Shown: positions 21,145 through 39,362, counted from the first letter of the stretch. The stretch: 64,000 nt of DNA from Lyophyllum atratum (GCA_014905825.1 JACGCN010000004.1:434001-498000); one strand, 5' to 3'. A program made the numbers and translations. Notes: generated by a model from the letters alone, not told the origin.

Positions 21145-24100
21145 CTACTTGAAAGTGTGGGATTGGTTGCCGCGTTTGAGCTCACTATGGGCCTTGGGCG
21201 GGGCAGGGAAATCGCCATAGTATGTACCACCTAGAAAAACAAGGAAGAACATAAGCTCGAGGTAAGCGAGAACATGAGGCGATCTGAAATCTGTACCGCT
21301 CTTTTGCTTCCTCTGTCTCTTTCTCTTGGTGTCTTCGGCGTTCGGATTATCGTCCAAAATGTTCGGGACAGCCGAAAAGTCGAAGGGCTCGTGGTCTTCA
21401 GGCTCGTCGTAAGATCCGACACGCTCTTTCAGGGGTTTGTTTTTCGGACTGGAGCCCTCGGCCGATGCCCCGCCATCAGGCGCGGATTTCGTCCGTTTAC
21501 GTTTCTTTTGCCTGGCTTGGCCGACGATAACAATCGAGTCCTCGGCGGTTTGTGCGATCTTGCGCTGGGCTGCTGGCACGAAAGGAATCTCCGCTTGCAC
21601 CCCTGACACCCCTGACATTGTTATGTCTTCTTCAGGAACGGGGTCGTTTTCTTGTTCCAGGATCTTCGAACAGATGAGTTGTGGAATAGAAGGGTCTGAG
21701 AAAGCGGTATTACCTTTGGTATTGAAGGTGCGATCACTAACGTGCTGTTAATACGAGCCACTACTTCTTGGAAATGCGGACTATCGTGAGGACGTTCATT
21801 TGATGACTGACAAATTTGGTATGTCAGTTTTCCTTGTCTTGCGCTAGAGGCACAGCAAGCGGAACATGGAAAGAAATCGAGCATGGCGGACGCACGAGTT
21901 TGGAGGGAAATACGCCAGAGGGACCGTTCCCAAACAGCGAGCTTTTTGACGCTGTGAAGGACGCCGTGGTTTGAGACGTCTTGTGGATTGCAGAAAGCGT
22001 GGAGCCAAATAGTAGCGATGACGATGAGGCCATCGCGCTTTTCGATGCTGGTGCTGAAAGGACACACAAAACATGAGGAGTTTCAGATTTATTTTTGGGT
22101 GACGAGAAGAAGCACCTACTGCGGTTCCACAAAGTTGACGCCGAAGCCTCGCTTGGGATCGCTTGTGCGACGGGGGGTTCGATTGAGGCCTGGGGCGTCG
22201 AGGCTTGGGGTGTGGCAGCAGGGACCGAGGGAGTGGTACTACTCGACAAATGCTGCTTCACGGATTCTCTGATGACCTCTAAAAGCTCCTTGGCGCGCTT
22301 GCGTATGACAGGAGGAACTGAGTGAAATACACCAAGCAACGCGGCCATATCTGACGGTGGTTGTTCTGCCAGTTGGAATAGGAAATGGTTAGGGAGCACA
22401 TATCTTTCAAAGCGAAGGATACATTAACATTCGAAATCGAAGTAATGGCGTTTCAAAACATACCTTGCACTCTCATCGTCCTCCCGTGCGACCATCTCTC
22501 TCCATTTATGTACAGCGCGGTACACCGCACGTTGGAGAGCATCCACGCCCACACCAGGTCCTCCAGCAAGCAGAGCACCCTTGTTCCATTTACGCGCCAG
22601 GGTATCCCAACCGTTCCCTCCAGAGCCACCTTCCGCGTCATATGTCTCTTTCTCGTACGTACGCAAGGACGTCTCCACTGATCGAGCGAGTACCTGTTTG
22701 ATTAAAGCACGCGCAGGATCGCCAGTCGGTAGGGTATGTGGAGGCGATCCAGGAGGCGAAAGGGATTGCGCACGGGACTGGGCTCGTGATTGGGCGCGGT
22801 CAAGGAGCGCGTTCCGGAGGTTATCGTAGATATACAGCAGGAAGTGCGTGTCGGAGCGGGCATAATCTAACATCTCCTTAGGAAGGGGGCTGTCGAAAAA
22901 ATGATTAAGCCAGTCATACGCAGCGAAAATGAATACGGACCGTATGCGCCAGTCGGCTAGTTGATAGCGTTTATCGGGTGTAAAGTCACAATACATTTCA
23001 AGGAGGTTGGCGAGGCCATGCCGAGGAAATTCTAGACAGCGCAGTGAGCTCATGCGATCCGTGAAAGCGACAAAATAGTCACCTAGTGCTTTGGACGCGT
23101 GGAATGTGTCGAACAGATTGACAACATATATGTTGAAGTCCTGCTGCAGCCATACAATGTCGCTTTCCGCGCCGTGGAAGACCTGACTTCGGTTTTCAGA
23201 GCCAGGACAAAAGATAGATCAAATCATACCACTGACCTTGACAATTTTAGGGTCTGTGAAGACCTCATTCAAGTCGACCAGCTCTTCCCTCAGTGCGAGC
23301 GTGTCCACGACCCAGTCCTCCTCGCGCGTGCTTATCTGCATCAAGCAGAGAAAACCTGCATATGACCTATAGCTATGGTGTTCGAGGTCCACAGCAATCT
23401 CTGATGCTTGCCGGAGCTTAGCCAACATCGATTGAAGACCTTCCGCGGTCGATACCCAGGTGAAAGGAGTATCTGTAAACTCTTTCGGTGGTGAAGGTAC
23501 TATGTTTTGGAACATTCGGTCTGGATAGGAAATATGGGTAATTTCGTAGCGATACGGGTGTGTCGATCTGGAAGAGGTGTCAATAGCAAGTTAGACGGAC
23601 ATGTACCGTGCCTACATTAGATTGGGAGAATTGGGATCCGCATCGACGTCGTGATATTCGTGGCCTAGAGGCACTTGCGCATTATATTTGTGCGGCAGTG
23701 AAGGATACCATGACGCGTCGTTATTCTCGATCTTTCGTGTAAACGATAGTTGAGGCTTGGGAATATGGGACGCGTGTTGAATGACGGGGTCTATGTGGCC
23801 ACGGGGTAGCACCTACCAACAATGAGAACAGGCGGCGATTCGAGGTTGTAAACTCCGTACCTTCTTCGTGGGCTGCGCTACAGGATTAATGGCGATGGCG
23901 GGTGCCTTCGTGCGACCTAGAAATTCGTCCAGGCAAATATCCTAAACTGATATTGGTAACTCAAACCAAGAAAAGGACTGAGCACGCACTGTTTTCTCCA
24001 ACAGCTGGTCCATGGAATCAACCACGATCGAATGAAAGTTGTCAACGACATCATCCTGGCTCTCTAATTTCCCCTTCCCTTTGATCTCGACGACGTAGCA

Positions 24101-24327
24101 TCCGCAGTAGAGACCAGCGCGAGAACCTTGTTCGTCAAAGAGAGTATTCTCGAAGAGAAACTGTCAAGATCTCTCGCGAATGTTGGGTCCATAGATCGGT
24201 GAAAAGCGATATCGCTTGGTAGTGCGAGGGCATTCCTCGTCGTCTTCAGCGCATTGCTCTGGAGCTGTGAGTTGAATTCATCGTAGTTCGCAGAGGTGAG
24301 CGTACTGCTCGATGCCTCACTTGCCAT
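21145..24327 (-). CDS. RRP6: Nuclear exosome 3'-5' exoribonuclease RRP6 (EXOSC10)
   Basis: RRP6 is the DEDDy nuclease of the nuclear exosome that trims and degrades rRNA, snoRNA and cryptic transcripts. I place the start at 24327 (MASEASSSTLTSANYDEF); an in-frame ATG at 24339 is also possible. The N-terminal PMC2NT-like region reads NALALPSDIAFHRSMDPTFA and LTNKVLALVSTADATSS. The exonuclease domain has Exo I EIAVDLEHHSYRSYAGFLCL (about 23390), Exo II FHGAESDIVWLQQDFNIYVV (about 23160) and Exo III YARSDTHFLLYIYDNLRNAL (about 22850), keeping the D-E, D and Y...D catalytic residues. The HRDC domain follows (PNHFLFQLAEQPPSDMAAL, about 22370). A low-complexity tail is rich in Lys/Arg, and the last exon reads GDFPAPPKAHSELKRGNQSH, a conserved C-terminal signature, before the stop at 21145. 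The promoter is shared with the pseudokinase-like gene. Confidence 0.9.
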
Positions 24328-24730
24328 CGTCCTGGACATCATCCACAGTGAGCAGGCTTGTCCCTGGCCCAAAAAATAAAATACAGGTCACGTGTTGGGC
24401 CTACAAAAGGAAATATTCAAATTACGTAACGTGCCGAGTGTGCCGAGCCAAATCTCAGGTGCATGGCGACCAGTGCTGAGATATGTGGAGGACTCAGGAC
24501 GATGATCTACTCTTGGGTTATGCATACGCTTTGCAGGTATATCTAACGATTCAGCGATTGAAGTGGTACGTCTGAATGACCTCCCCCGAACAAACCCTCG
24601 ATCGCCTAACTCTGCATTGCAGACCTTAAACTGGGGCCCGAACTTTGTCTTGTCACCGGAAATGGCCCCTATTCTATTTTCCCGGACGTGAACTCCTCAC
24701 TCCCAACCCCATACTAACTCGCCTCAAGTT
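24328..24730. promoter_or_regulatory. Divergent promoter between RRP6 and the pseudokinase-like gene
   Basis: About 400 bp separate the start codons of the two divergently transcribed genes, so both promoters must lie here. No clear TATA box was seen. Co-regulation is possible but not shown. Confidence 0.5.
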
Positions 24731-26110
24731 ATGGCACATACACCCCCCGCTATTTACGATGATGGCGTAAGCCTATTCGTGTCCAACAGCTCACCCACAC
24801 CTCGACTAGACCTGTACTTTGGGCAAGACTTGTCTCACTCTCCGAAAGACTCAGATTCAGATTCTGAAGGCAGCGACAGCGAGGCTACGCTCGATGATAC
24901 AGAGGTCGGCGGACATCTTGGACATCCTTTGCAGCGTATGTTTCGAGTAGGGAGTACGGAACAAGATGGGCCTTTCTTCCAAGGTTCTCTATCGCGAGGT
25001 TCCTCAGCGAGCTTCACGTCGAACTCGAGTTGGTCTTCCACGTCATCCGTGGTGTATGACGTGTACGCGAAGCTTTGCCACGTCATCACAGAAGGACGCT
25101 CACCGCTGTCTTATCAGCGACTACGAGGCATTGGTTGACGACTTGCTGAAGGAGAACCCAACCTTTGATGCTGAGTCCCCCAACATGGTAGGTAGACTGC
25201 ACAAATCTCCACAACGGGGTTACAAAATTGCGCTAGATGCTGGTTGAACCCTCATCACCTGAACTCCGAGACTCCCTTATGATAAAATGCCTTCCCAGTA
25301 CCTCGCCGGAGTTGTACATCCTGCTTGAGCTCAACCATAAAGAGCTGCGCTCAGACCCGTGGAACCCGGTGCCCCATCTACGGTGTGCTGTAGAACGAGG
25401 GGATAACGTCTATTTGTGTATGGAACGACTCAACCCCTACGATCAGCCGCCGTTCCAGACGGTGGCCAATTACATCGACTTTTTCCGACAAATGCTTGAG
25501 GTGAGATCATTCTTCTCCTCGGTCGGTACGCCGCGGATATGCGAGACACTGACACCTGTCTCCAAGGGCCTTACTTTCCTACACGAACTTAACATCGGGA
25601 ACATGTCGTTCCAGCATCCGTCATGCTATATGATTGATCTCAGCAGTGCACCCAGCACTTGCACAACAGCTGACGAGTTTGACAGGACAACATATCCTGT
25701 CAGATACTACTTCACAAACTTTTCTCAGGCAGCGAAATATGACCCACCCCCTGCTTCACCCGCTTCGGCGTTCAGACACGATGTCCAAGACTGCGGCGTG
25801 ATGCTCGAACGGCTGTTGATCCATGTCCGTGATACCGACCAACCTGCCTTCTCGTATACCATACTGAGTACTCGTCGCGCAGGTTCCTCGTATCGAGCCG
25901 AAGTTGAAGTCCCTTGTCAAGGCGATGACTGTTGGTGGCTTTGGAGCAGATGAATCGCGGAAGCTCTTCGAGGCACTGTGTAAATCTTTCGAGTCGTCGA
26001 CACTCGACACTCCTGCGCCACCTCGAGAACAGTATGTGCGGAGTAATACTACGCTCTCGATACCGAAGAGGAGCTCAGCGTACAAAGTTCAATCTTCCTC
26101 CACCGCATAG
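24731..26110 (+). CDS. Kinase-fold-like protein lacking catalytic motifs
   Basis: The protein starts MAHTPPAIYDDGVSLFVSNS and has an acidic Ser/Asp-rich N-terminal third (SPKDSDSDSEGSDSEATLDD). A region with the feel of a protein-kinase C-lobe follows: NVYLCMERLNPYDQPPFQTV (hinge-like), YIDFFRQMLE, GLTFLHELNIGNMSFQHPSC and MIDLSSAPS, then FRHDVQDCGVMLERLL. The usual HRD and DFG triads are absent: the GLTFLHE position is followed by LNIGNM and MIDLS. It is therefore either a pseudokinase or a very diverged member of the kinase-like families expanded in Agaricomycetes. The last exon ends KRSSAYKVQSSSTA with the stop at 26108-26110. Introns lie at about 25075, 25185, 25500 and 25840. Function is unknown; the kinase assignment is inference. 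Confidence 0.6.
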
Positions 26111-31860
<5,750 letters not shown>

Positions 31861-32307
31861 AACTTTGATGCCCATTCATTCTTGCTCTCGCTCTTTATTT
31901 CTCTTTGTCGATGCTATCCTTATTTTTAGACTCAAGTTCATGCTCTGTTGTATCTGCTCCCAGGTTTATTAGTGCCCTTTTACCCATATTTCTGTAATGA
32001 TATAAGAAGAGGGTTCATGTTATATGTAGTAGGCTCGCCACTCAGATGCACTTCATACTTCTACGCACCTTATGAGATAGGGCCAATCTTTGAGAACCGG
32101 CTATAGCCGGTCAACCTTTTTTTTCGCAACTCTATGTATATTTGCGAGGGTATAGAGCTAACGGCTGTTCAACTTGACATTATAATCCGCCTGCTACTAA
32201 TACTGTGCTGAGGGCGATGCCCCCGAAGAATTCGGAGCCCAGTCACTTTCGTTAACTCGACTCGCTGTTCGCACTCCAGCTCTGATCGCGCCGAATATGA
32301 AAGCTCT
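31861..32307. other. Shared 3' region of SMC3 and the RidA-type gene
   Basis: The two genes converge here with about 450 bp between stop codons. The SMC3 side (31890-32000) is T-rich, as expected for a 3' UTR. No further feature was found. Confidence 0.5.
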
Positions 32308-32850
32308 TCAAGGAATAGCGATCGCCTCGATCTCGACATCGACATCGTTCGGCAGTTTGCCGGCCTGTATGCATGATCTGGCAGGTTTCGGGGTCGGTAG
32401 CAACTGCACGGAGATGTCAGACGCAAGCCTTGCCTGAAATGAGGATGGCTCCGTACCTTCTCGTACACCTCGTTCATAGCCGCAAAGTTGTCCATGTCTT
32501 TCAGGAAGACGTTGACTTTCACGACCTTCTCCCACGACGATCCGGCGGCTTCCAAAACGTTGCCTAGGTTTGAGATGCACTGGGCCTGCGCACAACTTGT
32601 TCAGGGACTGGAGAGATGCAGTGAGAAACCGCGCACCGTATGTTCTTTAATCCCTCCTGGAACAACGACACCATCCTTGCCCACAGGTGTCTGTCCACTA
32701 AGGAAGATCAGTCCTGGGATTTTTGTTGCATGGGCTTTATCCAACAAAGCTGTTCAGCGACCAGAGATCTAGAGCGATCCATGCTAATGACTCACAGAGG
32801 ATGTGGGGAACGAGGGGGTTCTTGTCGGTGTTGATTTTCTCGACGGACAT
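32308..32850 (-). CDS. RidA / YjgF / UK114 family enamine-imine deaminase
   Basis: RidA proteins hydrolyse reactive 2-aminoacrylate and other enamine/imine intermediates made by PLP enzymes, releasing ammonia and a keto acid; yeast homologues are Hmf1 and Mmf1. The start [18 protein letters not shown] is at 32850. The conserved core is [20 protein letters not shown], then [46 protein letters not shown] and EK. The C-terminal signature [20 protein letters not shown] is followed by VEIEAIAIP and carries the conserved Arg of PARS and the Glu of EIEAIA. The stop is at 32308-32310. Three or four short introns fit. Without a targeting peptide it is probably cytosolic. It shares a 296-bp divergent promoter with an organic-anion transporter. 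Confidence 0.88.
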
Positions 32851-33146
32851 GGTGAAGAAGACAATCGATAGATAGCGATGGATGGTGAGTGAGTTCAATC
32901 TCGACTGGCATTTATCTGAAGCCCGGGCCGTTCTTCCCGGCTCCCATGCGCCACCCCTATCTTCGAACTCCTTGCGTATATGGAATAAGTAAATTACAGC
33001 ATGGTGGTCTAGCGAAGCCGATAGCTAGCTCCATTTGATTTTAGCATGCCCATGACCTATAACTTCAGATGTTCTCACCACAGGAAGCGCACAGTCGATT
33101 CCTCCGACTTACCCCCAATCGCTGTCGTTCTATCTCTGCGCGCTAG
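32851..33146. promoter_or_regulatory. Divergent promoter between the RidA-type gene and the ACS transporter gene
   Basis: Only 296 bp separate the two start codons, so the genes share their upstream region. No clear TATA or operator-like repeat is visible. Confidence 0.5.
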
Positions 33147-35794
33147 ATGCCAGACTCCCAGCCCCACGCCGTTCCCTACGAGTCAGAGAAGGCACAGACT
33201 GATGATGGAAGTTCGAAGGAGGAGAAGCTCGTCATAACCCCTCAAGACGAAGCGCGTCTCCGACGGAAGTTCGATTTCTACATACTCCCCCCCTTGACTT
33301 TCATGTGAGTGATAACTTATGTCTGCTTCGCTCGAGGCAATAAGCTGACAACAAACGCAGGTAGGTGTATGGCATCGGGATGATGAGCCATATACTCACT
33401 CAACCTAGGTATCTGTGCAATGCGCTGGACAAAGGAAATGTTGGAAACGCGAAGACAGACGGCTGGGACAAGGTATGACTTCATCTGTCATCCACATTAG
33501 ACCCGGATTCATGGAGACCCGTATTACAGGATATTGGCTTGAAAGGAAACCAAGTACGAATCCCTCAAACTTGTTCCTTTTGTAGCCTGACCGACGCGGC
33601 ATTCATTTCTCTAGTACTATATTCTCGTCATGATATTCTATGTGTGTTAGATCCTTTGAATCGCCTGCTCGCTTGTCTCTCATATGACTTTGTTTTAGGT
33701 CCCCTTTTGCCTGTGAGTGAAGCAACGCTGCTGCGTTGGAGTCATTCCTCGTTTCTCATCAGCGGAATAGGTTCGGTACTCCCATCTCTCTTTTTGTCAA
33801 GCGGTTTTCTGCAGCCCGAGTCTTGCCCATTATGATGGTTGGCTTTGTAAGAACCTTTCCTCTCTCTCATATCTCCGCTAAATCTTACAACGTTCCAGGG
33901 TTCAATGTTCGTATTTATTTGATACTCTGATGCTCTTTACCAACCTTTGGCCTGGTAAGGTCCCTTTTCGCCGGCATTGCCAAGAACTTCTCTCGTAAGT
34001 TCACTATCGTTTTGAAAATGCTTAGAGTTATTCAACCTTCCCGTTTGCAGAGATATTCGCGATACGTTTTTTCTTGGGAATCTTCGAATCTGCTATGCTT
34101 CCTGGAGTGGTGAGTGTGTCGTTCATAGCTGAGCACACTCTTGGTCAACTTAGACGCTAGGTATTTTATCTTTCTACGTTTTATAAACGTGGGGAACTGG
34201 CTTCTCGGATTGGTCTATTCTACGGTTAGCACCATCTCTCTCTCGAACTCTCGTCACAGTCGCTCAACTCCGCCTTCAGCTGCTGCTTCAATCGCAGGCG
34301 CCTTCTCAGGTATGGCTACACCCCAGCTAATTGCCTTTATACATTGTATTTACATCCTCCTGAGGTCTCATCGCCTTCGGTGTTTTCCACATCGACAGTC
34401 CCAAGTACCATTCGTGGCAATACTTGTTCTGGATCGAAGGTAACTCACTCATCTTGCTTATAATGCTTAAGCGCTAATGAATACAGGTGGGGCCACTGTC
34501 TGCTTCGCCGTCTTTTGCTTGTTTTGGCTGCCCCGGTCTCCTTCCACCTGGAGGCTGTTGAGCGTCCGCGAGAAGGCTATTGCCAGAGCGCGTGTTCTGT
34601 CGGACTCGTCTGTCACTGTGGACGAGCGTCTCAATATTCGTGATGCCTTCCGGCCCTTCAAGGATCCTATGTACTGGTGAGCGACTTCCCGCTCCTAACG
34701 TTTTCCTTGTCTAACCGGAGATGCATAGGCTTTGGGCGCTTGTCAGTCTCTCCTTCGGAGTTCCCCTCGCAAGCGTGAACAACTTCCTCCCGCAAATCGT
34801 CGCGAGTCTCGGGTATTCCACGGTGAAGACAAACCTTTTCACAATTGCACCAAACATTGTTGGTACCGTCGCACTTCTTTTGCTCACGTTCTCCTCCGAC
34901 TACTTCCGCGAACGTTCGATCCACATGTTAGTTCTTCCGCGATCTACCTTCTACCTGCTAAATCTCAGGTGTCATTGTAACTTTACAGATGCATACCACT
35001 CGCAACCGCCGTAATTGGATTTATCGTTCTTGGGTCCATTGATGTACTAGAGAATAAAGGAGTTGCATACTTCGCTTGCTTCTTGTTGACTATGGGGGTA
35101 AGCTTTGCGCGCGTTCACCATGTCTTAACCCTCTGACTATACGTGGCATATCCGATAGGCATTCGCGCCCTCCGTTCTAGTAAGCGCATGGTAAACCTAA
35201 AGCGTAAAGTCATGTTGCGGATATATCTGACCGCGACGTCTATTAGGTATTCAAACAACACACCCAGCGAATCGAGACGAGCTGTGGTAGCTGCTGTTAT
35301 GGGTAAGCTATGCATTTTACCGCTTGTGGTGCTTAGAAGCTTATCTTGATCGGGGACTCCAGTTGCCCTTGCTAACTCCTCTGGATTGATCTCGGCCAAT
35401 GTGTTCAACGCAAAGGACGAGCCGAGATACATACCAGGTATTTGTTTGACTATTGCGAAAGCCTTTCCGTCACGCTCATGGTCGTATCCTTCTTTGTAGC
35501 CCTCGCAACATCTGGTGAGTACTCCCGCTCCGTCTAAATTTTTCGTTCTGACGCCTTCGACAGCGGCGTTCGGAGGCTTCTGCTTCGTACTCGTTGCGTC
35601 GTAAGTCTCCACAACAGCATGGTATTCATTGGTCACTAATACTTGAGTGATCCTTTCGAAGGATTGGCACGTACATGAGGCTCGAGAACAGACGACGTAA
35701 CAAAGCACAAGGCGTAAATATCACGGCGGCTGATGTCGATACAGAGGACCTGGGACAGGGTCCAAAGTCTCCGGCGTTCAGATACATGTATTAG
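33147..35794 (+). CDS. MFS transporter, anion:cation symporter (allantoate permease-like) family
   Basis: The ACS family imports organic anions such as allantoate, nicotinate, pantothenate or vitamins with protons across the plasma membrane; the substrate here is not determinable. The start MPDSQPHAVPYESEKAQTDD is at 33147. The family hallmark before helix 1 follows (RLRRKFDFYILPPLTFM), then YLCNALDKGNVGNAKTDGWD, the ACS motif. Later exons give FAIRFFLGIFESAMLPGVV, FYKRGELASRIGLFYSAS, FGVFHIDSPKYHSWQYLFWI, PRSPSTWRLLSVREKAIARA, NNFLPQIVASLGYSTVKTNL, VVAAVMVALANSSGLIS and MRLENRRRNKAQGVNIT. The stop is at 35792-35794 after AFRYMY. About 13 introns are needed, an unusually exon-rich structure even for this genome. 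Exon calls around 33560-33960 are the least certain. Confidence 0.85.
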
Positions 35795-35975
35795 TATCAG
35801 CCCCATATTCTGTCCGCCTGCTTTCTTGATCGCTAGAAATTCATTTCTTCCGACCCATGCTTTCATGCACCATCTCCGTCAATTAGTTAAGACCGAATCT
35901 ACCCCAAACAATCGATGCTCAGAAACACCCTGACTCCGGAATGAAAATTCCAGACGATAACCTTCCGACGGCCCG

Positions 35976-36393
35976 GGGCCGCTAAGGGTAATCTGCTAAT
36001 TGATCAATATTTTGAAAGAACCGAGACTTAGGAGTTAGTAGTGTGGCGTACATATCGTGTCCGGAAATTCGAAATTCGATGTCATAAATCGGCTGGTGCA
36101 TTCAAATGCTTCTTTTGAACCTGGAATCGAGGCGGCCCGTTAATCTGAATACTCCTAATTATATCAATACCGATGGTGAGAAACTTGTGTCCAGCTTGAA
36201 GATACCAGAAGATACTTCGGGCCGCTGAGAATAATCTGTTATTTTGGGTGGCACTCTTATCAATATCTTGAAAGAACCGAGACTCAGGAGTCAGTAATGT
36301 GGCGTCAGTGTAATTTGAAAATTCGACGTCGTGAACCGCCGGCTAGTGCATTCGGATGCTTCTTTTGAACATGGAAGCAACGCGGCCCGTGTA
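35976..36393 (+). repeat. Diverged tandem repeat, two units of about 170 bp with period about 245 bp
   Basis: Unit 1 (about 35976-36144) and unit 2 (about 36219-36393) share strings such as ttgaaagaaccgagact, agtgcatt/ggtgcattc and aatgcttcttttgaac / gatgcttcttttgaac, then gcggcccgt. Substitutions and small gaps are scattered across both. It lies in an intergenic region downstream of the ACS transporter gene and has no coding potential that I can see. A further g/c-rich string, acggcccggggcc, opens unit 1 (35968) and recurs alone at 36521. Confidence 0.7.
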
Positions 36394-37619
36394 TCTAATC
36401 TCAGTAGGCACCAGTGGATACAGGTGGATACCCCTGAATACAGCCTTTCAGTGATCGAGCAGTGATCGACAACAACCGCATGCACTGCCGGGAGTATGAT
36501 AAGTTTACCTCCGCCTTGCCACGGCCCGGGGCCCCCTCCTAAGCAAATGGCCCCACAGTGCCGCCAGGAAAGCTATATTCTCCATGATAAGCAAATGAAT
36601 TGCCGTGATTGCCAGCACTCGATATGTTGCACCCCTGCCTCCCTAATGTTTACCCCACTTCACGACTCCTATGGATCTATTAATAGCGATAGAGTCCCCT
36701 TACCCCGAGTATGGCCGATAAAGGGATACGATTGGCGAGTACTGTTATACGCGAGCGGGTCTTACAGGTCGTTGTCTGTTGTTGGGCGAAGTCGTGAGCT
36801 TCGTGGTCCACTCCGTGTGTAAATTCGGCATTGCCCATGATGACGGCATCAGCTGAACCAGAGTGCCTGATCATCACGGTGACGCGAACAAAGTTTGGTC
36901 GTTTGAACCTCGACGACAATCTGATCTTCCTCGGCGCTCAGCGTCAGCGATGCCTGCACTGCTCACCTATCGAGACTTTGTACAGCCTAGGTCCTGACTA
37001 ATTTCGAAAAAGCATTCCGTCCTTAATCGGGGGGCATGCCAGCGCCCGCTCTGAACCTGACATCGGACTCTCGTCAGCTTCTAGCGAGTCTGTACGCCCA
37101 TATGACATCGAAACCCGCCTGGGAACTACTTTGGCGGTGGACTTTAGCTTCTCTGTTTCAACTTGGCCTGATCTGATCCTCTGAATGCCACGCACTCTCT
37201 CACATAGTATACTCCTCTCGATATCAGCTGGACGTGGGAGAACACAGAACCATTCCGGCCGCATCCATCACGAACTCGATTCCGTCACTCTTATTTGTGT
37301 AGCAGAATCAAATCTGGAAGTGGCTTTGCCCAGAGAGCTCGCATACTACGCCTACTGCCAGTGGATAAGAAAATGACAATGGCCTTCTTTTTTACAGACG
37401 CTCATCGATTAGATACCTACATCCACTCAGGTGTCTTGGGTAAAAAGATGCGATTTTTTGATCATCCTGGCACCTGTTCCCTCGTGGAGTTAGTTGGATC
37501 ATGATGATTCTCAATGGCAGTGGTGATCACGCACAGACTAAGTGATGGTATTCGACTTCAAAAGCCCATCCTGGGCGATCTGCGAGTTCCCCAACACGTC
37601 TACGCAGTGCGGTCTTGAC
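36394..37619. other. Intergenic region, no supportable gene
   Basis: Both strands carry several frames of 60-110 codons without domain motifs, repeats or consistent splice extension. I see nothing that justifies a gene call here. The last part is the upstream region of the DUF6533 gene. Confidence 0.4.
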
Positions 37620-39362
37620 ATGTCTACGGGACAGGCTCCCCTAAAATCTGTTCAATCTGAGATTCAGTGAGTTTTTGTCTCGATATTAATACCGGAACGA
37701 ACAGTTTATGCCTCGAACCTAGGTTCCTGAAGCTCAGCATTCAATACGCCAGCATAGGTGCGCCGTCAGGCTATCTTGATCGCATGAGTAGTCCCCTCAT
37801 ACTTCTATCAAGCACTGGTTTATTATGACTACATTCTTACATTCCCGCTCGAAGTTCGCTATATGTGGCGATCAAAATTCAGTTTCTCCACGATCCTGTA
37901 TATCTTTACTCGCTATGCGATGGTAGCAAACGTTTTGTACCTATTGGCGATTACTTCTAAGCTATCAAAGGTATGTAAGTTTATTATTGTAGTCTCGAGA
38001 TCTCGCTCACTCTTCCGGGTTCAGTAAACGCCTGATTCTCACCCTTCAACTTTCCATCTGACTAGATCTACAATAGCTGCGACTTATGGTACCGTGCTAT
38101 TGGATCCATGTCGACTATCGGCCGCGCATCGGTTATTTGTCAGTCGGTCAACCAAACAGTGGAATATGCTCTTCTGATCAAAACTGAATGTAGTTGTCTT
38201 CGTTGCTCGAACCTACGCTATTTGGAATCGAAACCGATATGTACTCGGGACACTGGGTGTCCTTGGGCTAGGATGTGTAGTCATGGACGCCGTGCGTGCC
38301 AGTTTATTTGGATGTTATACGCTCATCCATTTATATTGACGTACGCCTTGAATAGTTGCATGTACCCGGTCTTAAATGCCAGGGTTCGTCACCCGGCTCG
38401 CAACTGTGCGTCCCCCTACTTTCCTGTATCTCATTTCTTTTTATAACGCCGTTTTAGTCGTATGCAACTTCCTTTCACCACAGATTGGTGCACCTGTAAC
38501 CTGACTTTCTTAGATGCTACGCTTTTGTCTGTCCTCATGTGTATTCTTGAGCTGTCGGTCGCAGTTCTCACTGTATACCACGCAATGCGGTCGTCGAGGT
38601 TAAAGGCATTCAGATCGCAGGGTTTGCCGGGGTTTGTACTGAGACAGGGTAAGAGCTGGACTGAACGGTTTTCCCTATGTTTCAACTAATCTTCATTGCT
38701 GCTGCATAATATAGGTGTCCTCTATTTTTGGTGAGCCGTTGCGGCCCCTGGGTTTCGCAAGTGTCATCCTCACGTACATGTCGCAGTGGCGCCTTCGTCT
38801 TCTCCGCTAGTGCGATGATTCTCAATTTCGTAAGTCCTCAATTGCTATACTCCTGAGCTTTGGAGTGACGTGATACATATTTTTCGAAGGTTGCGAAAGT
38901 AAGCTTTGGCCTACTGCTCGTATCGATTCATCTCATGCATTAACGGATAGCCTGATAGCTTCATGATTAAACTTCTTAACGCATTGATTCTTCCGTGAGC
39001 CTTTCGTCCTCAGTTTTACTGCGTGCTAACTTTGGGTGGATAGCTTCTCATGTATCCTTACGTCGCGGTTCCTGTTACACCTACGCACCTACGCCACAGG
39101 GCGCCCTGGAGATTCGTTGGACGAGTCACGCTCTAGACTTTCGAGTTTGAATTTTGGCGTGCTTGATGAATTTGCTCGCTCAGATTCGGCTTCTCGTGAT
39201 CAAGAGGACGACGACGGGGGTGAGGATCGCAGCGAAGCGGCTGAGGATGAAAATGGTGATGTCCTGGTTTGGGGCGAAGACGATCAGTCGCCAAACGCTA
39301 TTGCTTCTGGTTCGAACTGCAGGATTGAACACGACAATCATCAGAACTCATCTCTTGTATAA
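37620..39362 (+). CDS. DUF6533-type membrane protein
   Basis: A multi-exon gene for a basidiomycete membrane protein of unknown function. The start MSTGQAPLKSVQSEIQ is at 37620. The DUF6533 signature appears in YDYILTFPLEVRYMWRSKFS followed by FSTILYIFTRYAMVANVLYL (about 37830-37950): an acidic-basic loop (EVRYMWRSK) between helices. Later exons contain YNSCDLWYRAIGSM, VVFVARTYAIWNRNRYVLG, LLSVLMCILELSVAVLTVYH and SCILTSRFLLHLRTYATGRP. The C-terminal tail is acidic and Ser-rich (DEFARSDSASRDQEDDDGGE) and ends NHQNSSLV at 39360-39362. The RFLLHLR step before a hydrophilic tail is usual in this family. Several middle exon boundaries (38340-38460, 38660-39030) are uncertain, so the model may need correction. 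Confidence 0.65.

Noticed and set aside
23612..23812. Separate small protein in the middle of RRP6
   Set aside because: It is an internal RRP6 exon between the PMC2NT-like and exonuclease domains, in frame with the rest of the gene model.
36496..37504. Frames of 60-110 codons between the ACS transporter and DUF6533 genes
   Set aside because: No domain features, no consistent splicing and equal density on both strands.
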